Source of the DNA: Cupriavidus sp. BIS7
Lineage (GTDB): Bacteria > Pseudomonadota > Gammaproteobacteria > Burkholderiales > Burkholderiaceae
DNA length: 64,000 bases
Assembly (NCBI RefSeq): GCF_000292345.1
Contig: NZ_ALOU01000069.1
Coordinates: 61,009 to 125,008, forward strand
Direction of reading: 5' to 3'
Below the pieces are notes generated by a model. The model was not told the DNA's origin. It saw only the letters and a list, made by a program, of their open reading frames with translations, and ran no database searches. The position numbers were made by a program, and so were the translations under genes. This document shows, in pieces, positions 33,628 to 42,322 of this stretch (its first letter is position 1; every line of letters starts with the position of its first letter).

Positions 33628-34671
33628 TCAATCCTCTGCGACGGCGTGTTCACCGCGCGCAATGCGCTGCATGAAATCCAGCTTGAGCAGTAAGGCCTTC
33701 ATTCCCTCCACATCAAGCCGCGTCGTGTTATGCGAGTTGTAGTCCTCACCGTGCGCGCTCTGGGTCAGGCGCACCTCACCCTCATCGAAATACTTGCCGT
33801 AGTTCAGGTCTCGGCCATCTGGCGGCACACGGAAGTAATTGTCCATGTCTTCCGCGCAGGCTATCTCCTCGCGGCTGAGCAGCGCCTCATAGAGCTTTTC
33901 GCCATGCCGCGTACCAATTACACGCACAGGATGTTTGGGTTTGCCCATCAGCTGAACAATTGCCTGGGTCAGCACGTCCACCGTAGCCGCAGGCGCCTTC
34001 TGCACGAAGATATCGCCGTTGTTGCCATGCTCGAACGCGTACATCACCAGGTCCACAGCGTCTGCCAGCGTCATCATGAAACGCGTCATGGACGGATCGG
34101 TGATGGTAATTTCCTTGCCCGCCATGACCTGGTCCACGAACAGCGGAATCACCGAGCCGCGCGACGCCATGACATTTCCATAGCGCGTGCCGCAGATCAC
34201 CGTGTTCGTGCCTTCGAGATTCCGGCTGGCCGCCACCATGACCTTTTCCATCAGCGCCTTGCTGATACCCATGGCGTTGATCGGATACACGGCCTTGTCT
34301 GTGCTCAGGCACACCACCCGGTCGACACCAGCACGCACGGCCGCATCGAGCACGTTCTCGGTGCCGAGTACGTTCGTGCGCACCGCTTCCATTGGATAGA
34401 ACTCACAGGATGGCACTTGCTTCAGTGCGGCGGCATGGAACACGAAATTCACGCCGCGCATGGCCGAAGACACTCCATGCGCATCGCGCACATCCCCGAT
34501 GTAGAACTTCAGCTTCGGGTGGTTGTAGCGCTTGCGCATGTCGTCCTGCTTCTTCTCATCCCGGCTGAAGATGCGAATCTCGCGCAAATCGGAGTCCAGG
34601 AATCGGCGCAATACCGCGTTGCCGAAGGAACCGGTACCACCGGTGATCAACAAGATTTTGTCTTTGAACAT
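33628..34671 (-). CDS. fnlA: UDP-GlcNAc 4,6-dehydratase/5-epimerase (WbjB/FnlA type)
   Basis: First, multifunctional enzyme of UDP-L-FucNAc synthesis. A 347-residue extended short-chain dehydrogenase with the NAD(P) site LITGGTGSFGNAVLRRF (residues 7-23), the RDEKKQDDMR segment and CLSTDKAVYPINAMGISKALMEK. Methionine replaces the usual catalytic tyrosine in the MGxSK motif, as is normal for inverting dehydratases of this group. It is flanked by fnlB and fnlC in one operon; the FnlB stop is 25 bases upstream of its ATG. Confidence 0.92.
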   Translation of the reverse strand: MFKDKILLITGGTGSFGNAVLRRFLDSDLREIRIFSRDEKKQDDMRKRYNHPKLKFYIGDVRDAHGVSSAMRGVNFVFHAAALKQVPSCEFYPMEAVRTNVLGTENVLDAAVRAGVDRVVCLSTDKAVYPINAMGISKALMEKVMVAASRNLEGTNTVICGTRYGNVMASRGSVIPLFVDQVMAGKEITITDPSMTRFMMTLADAVDLVMYAFEHGNNGDIFVQKAPAATVDVLTQAIVQLMGKPKHPVRVIGTRHGEKLYEALLSREEIACAEDMDNYFRVPPDGRDLNYGKYFDEGEVRLTQSAHGEDYNSHNTTRLDVEGMKALLLKLDFMQRIARGEHAVAED

Positions 34672-34696
34672 TTTCGGGTTTCCCGACAGCTAATCT

Positions 34697-35566
34697 TCAA
34701 CGAAATTCATGCATAGCCAGAACCAGGTCCGGCCATGACTTGGGCCGGAAGCCAGTGATCTGCCGGAAGCGCGTGGAGTCAAGCGAACGATCGATCACGA
34801 GCTGATCGTCAGGTTGGATCTCGATGACCTTCCCATATGCCTGCGCCACCAGCATCAACAGATCGAACTTGTTGATAGGGTCCGCCGACACATGATAGAT
34901 ACCATGCAGTTCAGGATGGGGAATCACATGATCACGAATGAGACGTGCGATCTCCACGGTGGGCAAACCGGAAAAGATAGCACGCCGAAAGCCCTTGACC
35001 GGCCCCTTCTGCGCCAGAAACCAGCCAACGAGGCTGCGTGCGCCTTCGAGTTCGTGACCGATGATCGAGGTCCGCAACGTAACAGCGTGCGGATAATCCA
35101 CCTCGCCCAGATATTTGCTGCGACCGTATAGGTCCTTCGCATCGGAAACATCTTCTTCGCGATACATGCCCTGGGCTCCAGAGAACACGCAGTCGGTGCT
35201 CATATGGACCAGCCGCGCACCGGCCACCTGGCACAACAGTGCCAGCCGGTGCGGCAACAGGCTGTTGATCGGGATAGCCGCCAGGGCGTCGTCGGCCTCG
35301 GCCAACTGCTTGACCAGCCCTACGCAGTTGATCACCACCTCCGGCCGCGTTTCCGCGAACAGCCTTGCCAGACTATCGAAGTTCTCTACATCGACGCCTG
35401 TCAGCAAGTTCGCTTGCAGTTCACCAGGAAGCAGGCGCAGCGCGCCAGCTGAGCGAACGGAACCGAACGCCTGATAGCCGGGGCTTTGGGCAAATTCGCG
35501 CAATACTGCGCTACCCAGCATGCCCGAGGCGCCAATCACCAAAACGCGCATGGGTTTGTTCGTCAT
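34697..35566 (-). CDS. fnlB: UDP-L-FucNAc pathway reductase (WbjC/FnlB type)
   Basis: A 289-residue short-chain dehydrogenase resembling dTDP-4-dehydrorhamnose reductase (RfbD fold). It has the nucleotide site VIGASGMLGSAVL, VINCVGLVKQL, HMSTDCVFSGAQGMY and the YGRSK catalytic tetrad segment. It would epimerise and reduce the keto intermediate from FnlA. The fucosamine variants differ from RfbD by the C-terminal segment with FSGLPTVEIARLI. The order here is fnlB-fnlA-fnlC, not the common fnlA-fnlB-fnlC. A separate RfbD for rhamnose is encoded at 45098-46015. Confidence 0.88.
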   Translation of the reverse strand: MTNKPMRVLVIGASGMLGSAVLREFAQSPGYQAFGSVRSAGALRLLPGELQANLLTGVDVENFDSLARLFAETRPEVVINCVGLVKQLAEADDALAAIPINSLLPHRLALLCQVAGARLVHMSTDCVFSGAQGMYREEDVSDAKDLYGRSKYLGEVDYPHAVTLRTSIIGHELEGARSLVGWFLAQKGPVKGFRRAIFSGLPTVEIARLIRDHVIPHPELHGIYHVSADPINKFDLLMLVAQAYGKVIEIQPDDQLVIDRSLDSTRFRQITGFRPKSWPDLVLAMHEFR

Positions 35567-35689
35567 GAACTCAAACTCCTCATTTCAAAATCGTGGAGCA
35601 GGATCGCGTTACGCGCGCATGCCCCAGCCAGATTTCCCTGGAAGCCTATTCGCATCTCTTCCATATCGCGACACGAAAGAGGCGCGCGG

Positions 35690-36805
35690 TCAAACCAGCT
35701 CGCCGATGCTTTTCCAGGTACGTCGTGACGTCAGTTCCCAGCTGAAATCGTCGCTACGACGGGCCGAAGCCTCAGCGAGATTGCCGCGATAAGCCTCATC
35801 GTCCAGCGCCTTCTCCATGGCCTCCCTGATACTTTCCGGATTCGTTGGCAGAAAGTACCCAGCCGCCTCAGCGCCAAACTCTGGCATCGGCGGAATATTC
35901 GATGACAGGACCGGCCGCCCGGCACCCAGCGCTTCCAGCAGAATGTTCGGGCAGTTCTCGCAAGACGATGCAAACAGGTTCACCGTCGCATTCCGATACG
36001 CGCGCGGCAGATCGTCATATGCCCGTGGTCCAGCGACGATGACATCGCGCTCGAGTTGCCGGTCCTTGACCAGCTTCCTCACCTCGGTGGCCAAGACTTC
36101 GTCCGTTTCACCCACGAGAATCAGCTTGTACCGCGCACGCAATTCGTCGGGCAGGCCCGCATAGGCAAGTGCCACCTCGCGATGATGCTTGTAGACGTCG
36201 AACTTTGATACGTACAGCATGTACTCACCTTCCGGCAGCCATGCCGGGCGTTCGAGCGTCTTTCCGTGTGTACGGAACGCTTCATTGATGCCATGCGGAA
36301 TCGTCACGGCGTGCGGTACCCTGACCAGATTCTCGATGACGTCTCGTGCGTAGTCCGATATAAATATCGTCAGGTCTGCCTCCGCCATGCTGCGCAGCAT
36401 CACGCGACTGAGAATCAGCACTCGCAGCTTTTGCAGCCCGAACGACATTCGCGCCAGCGCATCCTTGTCGAAGGGGATCATGTTGCGGAACATTGTCACC
36501 ACCTTGCAGCCTCGCGGCGCACGTGTCGCAACCACGCCTCCCGGACAGAACAGGATGTCTGCCTTCTCCGCACGCAGGACCCCGGGCAGCGCGAGCTTTT
36601 CCCAGACGGTGCGCAAGAGTGGGTTTTCTGTAGGCCACGACGTCACGCCCCGGCGAATCCGCGCATCCGTCGGCAGCTTCAGCGACGCCGGTGCAAACAC
36701 CAGAATCTCGAGATCGGCATCAGCCGGAAGGTTGGCGAGCAGGTTCTTCAGATAGGTCTGTCCGCCTCCCTGCCGCGCCGAAAGTGCATTGATGACAATC
36801 TTCAT
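35690..36805 (-). CDS. Family 4 glycosyltransferase (block B)
   Basis: A 371-residue GT-B glycosyltransferase starting MKIVINALSARQGGGQTYLKN. The donor domain contains MLYVSKFDVYKHHREV and NLFASSCENCPNILLEALGAGRPVL with the EX7E-type acidic residue. It probably adds rhamnose or the hexosaminuronic acid of the repeat unit, but nothing in the sequence decides which. It begins one base after the asnB stop and is followed by 123 bases without a gene before fnlB. Confidence 0.87.
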   Translation of the reverse strand: MKIVINALSARQGGGQTYLKNLLANLPADADLEILVFAPASLKLPTDARIRRGVTSWPTENPLLRTVWEKLALPGVLRAEKADILFCPGGVVATRAPRGCKVVTMFRNMIPFDKDALARMSFGLQKLRVLILSRVMLRSMAEADLTIFISDYARDVIENLVRVPHAVTIPHGINEAFRTHGKTLERPAWLPEGEYMLYVSKFDVYKHHREVALAYAGLPDELRARYKLILVGETDEVLATEVRKLVKDRQLERDVIVAGPRAYDDLPRAYRNATVNLFASSCENCPNILLEALGAGRPVLSSNIPPMPEFGAEAAGYFLPTNPESIREAMEKALDDEAYRGNLAEASARRSDDFSWELTSRRTWKSIGELV

Positions 36806-36806
36806 T

Positions 36807-38741
36807 TCATTTTCCTTGTGCCGCCAGCCAGGCCTGGAACATCAATACGTTCCACAGAAAAAGGCTACGGTCGTATAGCCCGTCTATATGCTGTCGCCAC
36901 ATTTCCCGTACCTTTCCGGCATCGAGCAACCCCTGCTCTTCCAGAAGTTTCGAATCCAGCAGCGCTTCCGCCCAGTTGCGCAACGGTCCACGCAGCCATT
37001 GCGCGAGCGGAATGGAGAAACCGGCCTTCGGACGGTCGATCAGTTCGCGCGGAACATATCGATCGAGTACCTTGCGCAGCACCCATTTCCCGACACCATC
37101 GCGCACCAATACCCGCCGCGGAAGCGCCACGGCCAGTTCCACCAGCCGATGATCGAGCATTGGTGCTCGGGCCTCGAGACTGGCGCTCATGGTTGCCCTG
37201 TCGACCTTGACCAGCAAATCGTCCGGCAGGTACTGGTTCATGTCCCAGCGGCGCATTGCCAGAACACCATCCTGCTCATCCACCCACTGCGGCGCGAAAA
37301 CCGCGGGTCTCCCAGCACCCAAGACCAAGTCGTCCTCCGGCTGCCACTGGGACATCAGCCGCACGTACATTTCCGCGAGGCTCGACACCGTCATCAATTG
37401 TGCGGCACGATGGACGCGGCGCCCATTCACCCGATTCCGGACACTCGCAGGCATTACGCCAAGAACGCGATCCCAGTCGCGTGCGGACAGCGTTGACAGG
37501 ACTCCCGCGACAGACCTGCGCATCGCCTTGGGGTAGCCACTTACGCGCTGCCAGAGTGCTTCGGTGATCGGGTAGCGCGGATAACCGGCGAAGAGCTCAT
37601 CGCCGCCGTCCCCTGACAGCGACACGGTCACGTGTTCGCGCGTCAGCCTCGACACCAGTGTGGTGGGAATTTGCGAAGAATCGGCAAACGGCTCGTCATA
37701 GATATGCGGGAGGTCCGGAATCACCGATTCCGCCATATGCGCGCTGACGTAAAGCTCCGTGTGGTCGGTCCCCAGATGATTGGCTACCGCCTTTGCAAAC
37801 GGCGCTTCATTGAATCCTTCTTCATCAAATCCGATAGTGAACGTCCGGACCCGCTGCGAACTCTGTGCTTGCATCATCGCAACCACGGTACTGGAATCGA
37901 CGCCGCCGGAAAGGAACGCGCCGAGCGGCACGTCCGCAACCATCTCGAGACGGACCGATTCGCGTAGCGTTTGATCGACACGATCAATCAGTTGATCGTC
38001 GTGGCAGTTGATCAATTCCGCGCGCAGATCCTGCTGTGCAGCATTGTCAACGACCCAATACGGGCGCGTATCCAGCTCTCGCCCTTTGTGCGGGGCAACG
38101 CGCAGCCAATGCCCTGGCTGCAATTTGAAAATACCGGTGTAGATCGACTTTGGCGCTGGAATATAGCCGAACCGCATGAACTCGGCCAACGCATCCCGGT
38201 CGATTTGCAGCCGCTCACCAAACGCTGCCCGGATTGCCTTCTGCTCGGACGCGAAAACAAAACTGTCCCCGATGAAGCCGTAATAGAGTGGCTTCTCGCC
38301 CATCCTGTCCCTGGCCAGCGTCAGACTGCGCTCGGTCCTATCCCACAAGGCAAGGGAGAACATGCCCACCAGCCGCTGCAGCGTGGGCTCGATTCCCCAA
38401 GCCTCAATGGCAGCCAGCAGCACCTCGGTGTCGGAATGCCCACGCCACTGCGGCGCCAGTGCGGCAGACTCCAATTCGCTGCGAAGGCCCTCGAAGTTGT
38501 AGATCTCGCCGTTGTACGCAACCTGGTAGCGCCCGCTTGCCGAAGGCATTGGCTGGTGCCCCGCGGGAGACAGGTCGAGAATGGCCAGGCGCCGGTGCCC
38601 GAGCACGACGCGACTGCCATCCCCCGACCAGATCCCCGTATCATCGGGGCCGCGGTGAACCAACGCCGCAAGCATGGAGCTGACATGCGCCGCACTGCGA
38701 TCGAGCGCCGCCGATGCCAATAACCCGGCAATTCCACACAT
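36807..38741 (-). CDS. asnB: Glutamine-dependent asparagine synthase-type amidotransferase
   Basis: A 644-residue class II amidotransferase. The N-terminal glutaminase domain begins with the nucleophile C2 (MCGIAGLL) and has HRGPDDTG and YNGEIYNFEGLR; the synthetase domain has the pyrophosphate-loop SGGVDSS and DGGDELFAGYPRY. ATG 38741 is preferred over an in-frame TTG one codon earlier because C2 must become the N-terminus. Inside a polysaccharide cluster with UDP-GalNAcA genes it most likely converts a uronic acid carboxylate into an amide, as proposed for WbpS of Pseudomonas aeruginosa, rather than making free asparagine. That role is inference. Confidence 0.9.
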   Translation of the reverse strand: MCGIAGLLASAALDRSAAHVSSMLAALVHRGPDDTGIWSGDGSRVVLGHRRLAILDLSPAGHQPMPSASGRYQVAYNGEIYNFEGLRSELESAALAPQWRGHSDTEVLLAAIEAWGIEPTLQRLVGMFSLALWDRTERSLTLARDRMGEKPLYYGFIGDSFVFASEQKAIRAAFGERLQIDRDALAEFMRFGYIPAPKSIYTGIFKLQPGHWLRVAPHKGRELDTRPYWVVDNAAQQDLRAELINCHDDQLIDRVDQTLRESVRLEMVADVPLGAFLSGGVDSSTVVAMMQAQSSQRVRTFTIGFDEEGFNEAPFAKAVANHLGTDHTELYVSAHMAESVIPDLPHIYDEPFADSSQIPTTLVSRLTREHVTVSLSGDGGDELFAGYPRYPITEALWQRVSGYPKAMRRSVAGVLSTLSARDWDRVLGVMPASVRNRVNGRRVHRAAQLMTVSSLAEMYVRLMSQWQPEDDLVLGAGRPAVFAPQWVDEQDGVLAMRRWDMNQYLPDDLLVKVDRATMSASLEARAPMLDHRLVELAVALPRRVLVRDGVGKWVLRKVLDRYVPRELIDRPKAGFSIPLAQWLRGPLRNWAEALLDSKLLEEQGLLDAGKVREMWRQHIDGLYDRSLFLWNVLMFQAWLAAQGK

Positions 38742-38841
38742 CAACGATCTCCGCTAAATTGAACAGTTTGCGCACCCAGCACACAATGCGGCAACGGCCA
38801 TGAATCTGTCCTCAATAAACGCAACTGCAAATTGCTAGACG

Positions 38842-39918
38842 TCATGGTGCGCTGCTCCGGGCAGATTGCATCGAACAGAACGAATCCCGGATGGCATTGG
38901 CCACGACTTCGGTCGAAAACCTCGACACAATGATGCCGCGGCCGTTCTGCCCCTGACGTATCCGCAGCTCCCTGTCCCGCTGGCAACGATGCAAGGCATC
39001 GATCCAGTCAGCATTGGTATTTGCGGCATATCCGATGTCTCCCGCAGCAAATACTTCGCCGTTCATGCCGAATGGCGAAGCCACTACCGGCACCCCCGCG
39101 GCCATGTACTGAAGCATCTTGAAGCTGCACTTTCCCCGAGAAAGATCGGTGTCATCGATCGGCATCAGGCCGACATCCATGTCCTGCACCAGCAGATGCT
39201 CGGCGGACGCACTCCAAGGCACGAAGTCGATCCGGTCCTGCGGCAACGCCGGCAGATGCGGCCGCTTGTCGGCGACGACCAGGAATCGTGCTGTCGGCAC
39301 GTCGCGAAAGAACGCCGACAATGCCGGCTCGATCATCTCCAGGAACCGGAAATTTCCAGATGTACCAGTCCAACCCACCACGAAGGGCGCCCCATCGCGC
39401 TTGACCTGTTCACGTGGGCGAAATCGCTCCGTATCGATCGCGGTCGGGATGATTCTGATGTTCTCGCAGAACTGCGAGCACCAGTCCGCCAGATACTGGT
39501 TGCCGGCGAGTACCATCTCCGCCCGACTCACCAGCCGGCCCACAGTTTTCGCGCCCAAAGGGTTATAGAGCCAAATGGCATCGTCGATATCGAGCACCAG
39601 AGGCGTATGAACTATCCGGCTCAAATCATCGAGGCCCGGGACAAAATTTCGCTCAAGCCAAGTGACATCCGCCCTGAAGCTCCCAACGATGCCGGGAATC
39701 CGGCACACAAAATTGGTGACGGCCTGCCCGACAAGCAGCGGAGGAAAATAGCGCACACGCACCTGCCCAAGCTTGCCTGGCAGCCGTGCGGCCTGACTGA
39801 TACGCGGGCAATACTCGGTCACATCGAGGCCGCCCCTGCGCAGGGCGGGCAAGTATTGCCTGACTCGAAACCTTGCAGAAGGAACATTCAAGCCACTGGT
39901 CAGCGCGGCGATTTTCAT
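38842..39918 (-). CDS. Glycosyltransferase (GT-B, block B)
   Basis: A 358-residue glycosyltransferase beginning MKIAALTSGLNVPSARFRVRQYLPALR, with a SARFRV-type N-terminus seen in uncharacterised O-antigen cluster enzymes. The C-terminal part has VVGWTGTSGNFRFLEM, VGLMPIDDTDLSRGKCSFKMLQYMA and GVPVVASPFG, a family 4-like donor site with K/E positions replaced by SFKMLQYM. It overlaps the flippase stop by four bases (ATGA). Sugar specificity unknown. Confidence 0.82.
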   Translation of the reverse strand: MKIAALTSGLNVPSARFRVRQYLPALRRGGLDVTEYCPRISQAARLPGKLGQVRVRYFPPLLVGQAVTNFVCRIPGIVGSFRADVTWLERNFVPGLDDLSRIVHTPLVLDIDDAIWLYNPLGAKTVGRLVSRAEMVLAGNQYLADWCSQFCENIRIIPTAIDTERFRPREQVKRDGAPFVVGWTGTSGNFRFLEMIEPALSAFFRDVPTARFLVVADKRPHLPALPQDRIDFVPWSASAEHLLVQDMDVGLMPIDDTDLSRGKCSFKMLQYMAAGVPVVASPFGMNGEVFAAGDIGYAANTNADWIDALHRCQRDRELRIRQGQNGRGIIVSRFSTEVVANAIRDSFCSMQSARSSAP

Positions 39919-41201
39919 TGCTGCCCCTCATGTGACAGATTCGCCGGCGCATCCAGCCGCCGAAACAGCAGGATATAAGACACGACGGAATTGAAAACCA
40001 TATAGATGCCTGAGCCGATGGCCACGCCGATTACACCACCGAGCATCAGACCAACGATCTTCAGCCCGATGCCAAGCGTGAACCCGATTACCCCGATCTT
40101 CGTCGGCGTGCGCGTATCCGACATCGCATAGAAGCTGGTGGACAGGACCTGCCCGGTAAGCCCCGACAACCACACCATGCCTAGCGCCAGCATGATTTCC
40201 CAGAGCCGATCGACCGCTTCGATCTTGAAGTTTCCGTGCGCGAACACCAGCTCCAAGACATAGCGGCCAGGAAAAACAATCAGCGCGAAAACCAGCAGCC
40301 CCAGCCCACCCAGGATTAGGAGCGTTCGCAACACTTCGCGCCGGAAGCTGCCCCAATCACGATGGTCCGCGTGTTTCGCCAACCGCGGTGTCAATGGCAT
40401 GGCAATGGCGTTGGTAAGCACGAGGTTGCCTGCAGCGTAGACCTGCTGGGCCAGATGCAGCAACGACAGCGAACCGCTCGGCGTCATCGACGCCAGGAAC
40501 CGGTCCAGCAATTGGTCGGTTTTGTAGTAGACGGTGCCTGCAATCAAAGGCTTGAGTTTGCGCAGAGCCTCACGGAAATTCTTGTCCCGGAAGTTAGGCG
40601 CCGCAAATGGGAAACCCACCGGGACCTGGAAAACGAACTGAAAAACTGCGCGCAGCATGAGACCCCACGCAGCGATTTCCACTCCGGCATGCCCCAGGAA
40701 AAGCACCACGAAACACAGGGCCAGCACGCTTGCCAGGAACGCCATGAAGGACGGATAGATGAAACGGTGCTCGGCCTGATAGGCAGCGTTGAATGGAGCG
40801 CCCAGTCCGGCGAATATCATTCCCATCAACTGGATGCGCGTGAGTGTCACGGTTTGCTGGACTGCCACTGCATCGAAGCCCGGCACGGACAGCGGCACCC
40901 ACCAGGGCGCAAGCACCCAGAGCACCACGGCAAGCCCGCCGAAGATAAGCGCCAGCGCAACTGCGAACGACCAGATCGCCGATGACCGCACCTCCTTGTC
41001 GACCACGGCCAGCATGGGTATCAGTACGTATCCCAGCGATCCGCTCACGACGTTCAGGACAAGCTGGGGCATGACCATGCCCGCAAAGAGCGCATCCGTT
41101 CCGTTTCCGGCGCCCAGTTGAGTGACGACAAACCACTGGTACACGAAGAGCGCACCAGTGTTCAACGCGGTAATGACCATGAGCCACAGAGCACGCCTCA
41201 A
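39915..41201 (-). CDS. MurJ/MviN-like flippase acting as Wzx of block B
   Basis: A 428-residue membrane protein of the MOP superfamily with about 12-14 hydrophobic segments. It resembles MurJ/MviN more than classical Wzx: LGAGNGTDALFAGMVMPQLV, IPMLAVVDKE, YYKTDQLLDRFLAS, LTPRLAKHADHRDW and TSFYAMSDTRTPTKIGVIG, the last being a MurJ hallmark. It would translocate the block B lipid-linked repeat. The frame is open upstream across the epimerase gene. TTG 41201, 19 bases after the epimerase stop and preceded by GGAGG at good spacing, is the likely start. Confidence 0.82.
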   Translation of the reverse strand: MRRALWLMVITALNTGALFVYQWFVVTQLGAGNGTDALFAGMVMPQLVLNVVSGSLGYVLIPMLAVVDKEVRSSAIWSFAVALALIFGGLAVVLWVLAPWWVPLSVPGFDAVAVQQTVTLTRIQLMGMIFAGLGAPFNAAYQAEHRFIYPSFMAFLASVLALCFVVLFLGHAGVEIAAWGLMLRAVFQFVFQVPVGFPFAAPNFRDKNFREALRKLKPLIAGTVYYKTDQLLDRFLASMTPSGSLSLLHLAQQVYAAGNLVLTNAIAMPLTPRLAKHADHRDWGSFRREVLRTLLILGGLGLLVFALIVFPGRYVLELVFAHGNFKIEAVDRLWEIMLALGMVWLSGLTGQVLSTSFYAMSDTRTPTKIGVIGFTLGIGLKIVGLMLGGVIGVAIGSGIYMVFNSVVSYILLFRRLDAPANLSHEGQQ

Positions 41202-41220
41202 GACTTGCCTCCGCCGTTGC

Positions 41221-42276
41221 TCAAACCAATGCCACGTACCAGGGCATGGCTTCGACGATGCCATCACGCAGAGGGTGTGTCGGTGCATACCCCAGCAACT
41301 GGCGAGCCTTGGTGATATCAGCCTGACTGTGACGAACATCACCGGCGCGGAAGTCCCGATAGACCGGCTTGGCACTCTCGCCCACGCCGTGCGCCTGCAG
41401 GTTCTCCTTCAACAAGCCGTACAGCGTATTAAGCGTTGTGCGATCGCCAACCGCGACGTTGTAGACCTGGTTCAGGCTTTCGCTGTTCTCCGTCATTGCG
41501 GCCAGCAGATTAATCTGCACGACATTCCTCACATAGCAGAAATCGCGACTGGTTTCGCCATCGCCATTGATGAAAACCTCTTCCCCCTTGATCAAGGCCG
41601 CAGTCCATTTCGGGATCACCGCTGCATAGGCGCCTTCCGGGTCCTGGCGCTTCCCGAAGACGTTGAAATAGCGCAAGCCAATGGTGTTGAATTCATAGGA
41701 ACGAGCAAAAACGTCCGCATAAAGCTCGTTGACATACTTCGTGACGGCATAAGGACTCAGCGGCTTGCCGATCCGGTCCTCAACCTTCGGCAACCCGGGG
41801 TGATCACCGTAAGTGCTGCTACTCGCGGCGTAGACGAAGTTCTTCACTTGCGCATCGCGCGATGCGACAAGCATGTTCAGGAATCCATCGATGTTAACGC
41901 CATTCGTGGTAATGGGATCCAGCAGGCTGCGAGGGACGGAACCAAGCGCGGCCTCGTGCAACACATATTCGACCGGATACGTCGCTCCGGACTCCGGCGA
42001 CACGAAACTCATGGCCCGCCGGCAGTCATCCAGCTCGCGGATATCCCCACGGATGAACTGGAAATTTTCCCATTGCACAGGCAGTACGGCCTCCCGCACT
42101 TCATCGAGATTGCGTTGATGGCCAGTCGCGAAATTATCCAGGCCCACCACACGCTGATTTAGTTCTAGCAGCGCCTCCAGCAGGTTGCTGCCGATAAAGC
42201 CGGCGACACCAGTCACCAGCCAGGTATGCGATTCGCCGGTCAGGCGGAGCTTCAATTGTTCGAAGGGGGTCGTCAT
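41221..42276 (-). CDS. UDP-N-acetylglucosamine 4-epimerase (WbpP/TviC type)
   Basis: A 351-residue extended short-chain dehydrogenase that interconverts UDP-GlcNAc and UDP-GalNAc or the corresponding uronic acids. NAD site LVTGVAGFIGSNLLEALL (about residues 20-37); SSSTYGDHPGLPKVE; catalytic YAVTK; RYFNVFGKRQDPEGAYAAVIP, which is typical of the WbpP/TviC subgroup. The extended N-terminal stretch (MTTPFEQLKLRL) also fits that subgroup. ATG 42276 was chosen; further upstream residues shadow the dehydrogenase gene. It is paired with the adjacent UDP-sugar dehydrogenase, giving UDP-GalNAcA. Confidence 0.92.
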   Translation of the reverse strand: MTTPFEQLKLRLTGESHTWLVTGVAGFIGSNLLEALLELNQRVVGLDNFATGHQRNLDEVREAVLPVQWENFQFIRGDIRELDDCRRAMSFVSPESGATYPVEYVLHEAALGSVPRSLLDPITTNGVNIDGFLNMLVASRDAQVKNFVYAASSSTYGDHPGLPKVEDRIGKPLSPYAVTKYVNELYADVFARSYEFNTIGLRYFNVFGKRQDPEGAYAAVIPKWTAALIKGEEVFINGDGETSRDFCYVRNVVQINLLAAMTENSESLNQVYNVAVGDRTTLNTLYGLLKENLQAHGVGESAKPVYRDFRAGDVRHSQADITKARQLLGYAPTHPLRDGIVEAMPWYVALV

Positions 42277-42322
42277 TGCATTGCCATCTCGAATGTCACG
42301 GATTGAACTGATCGAGGACGTC

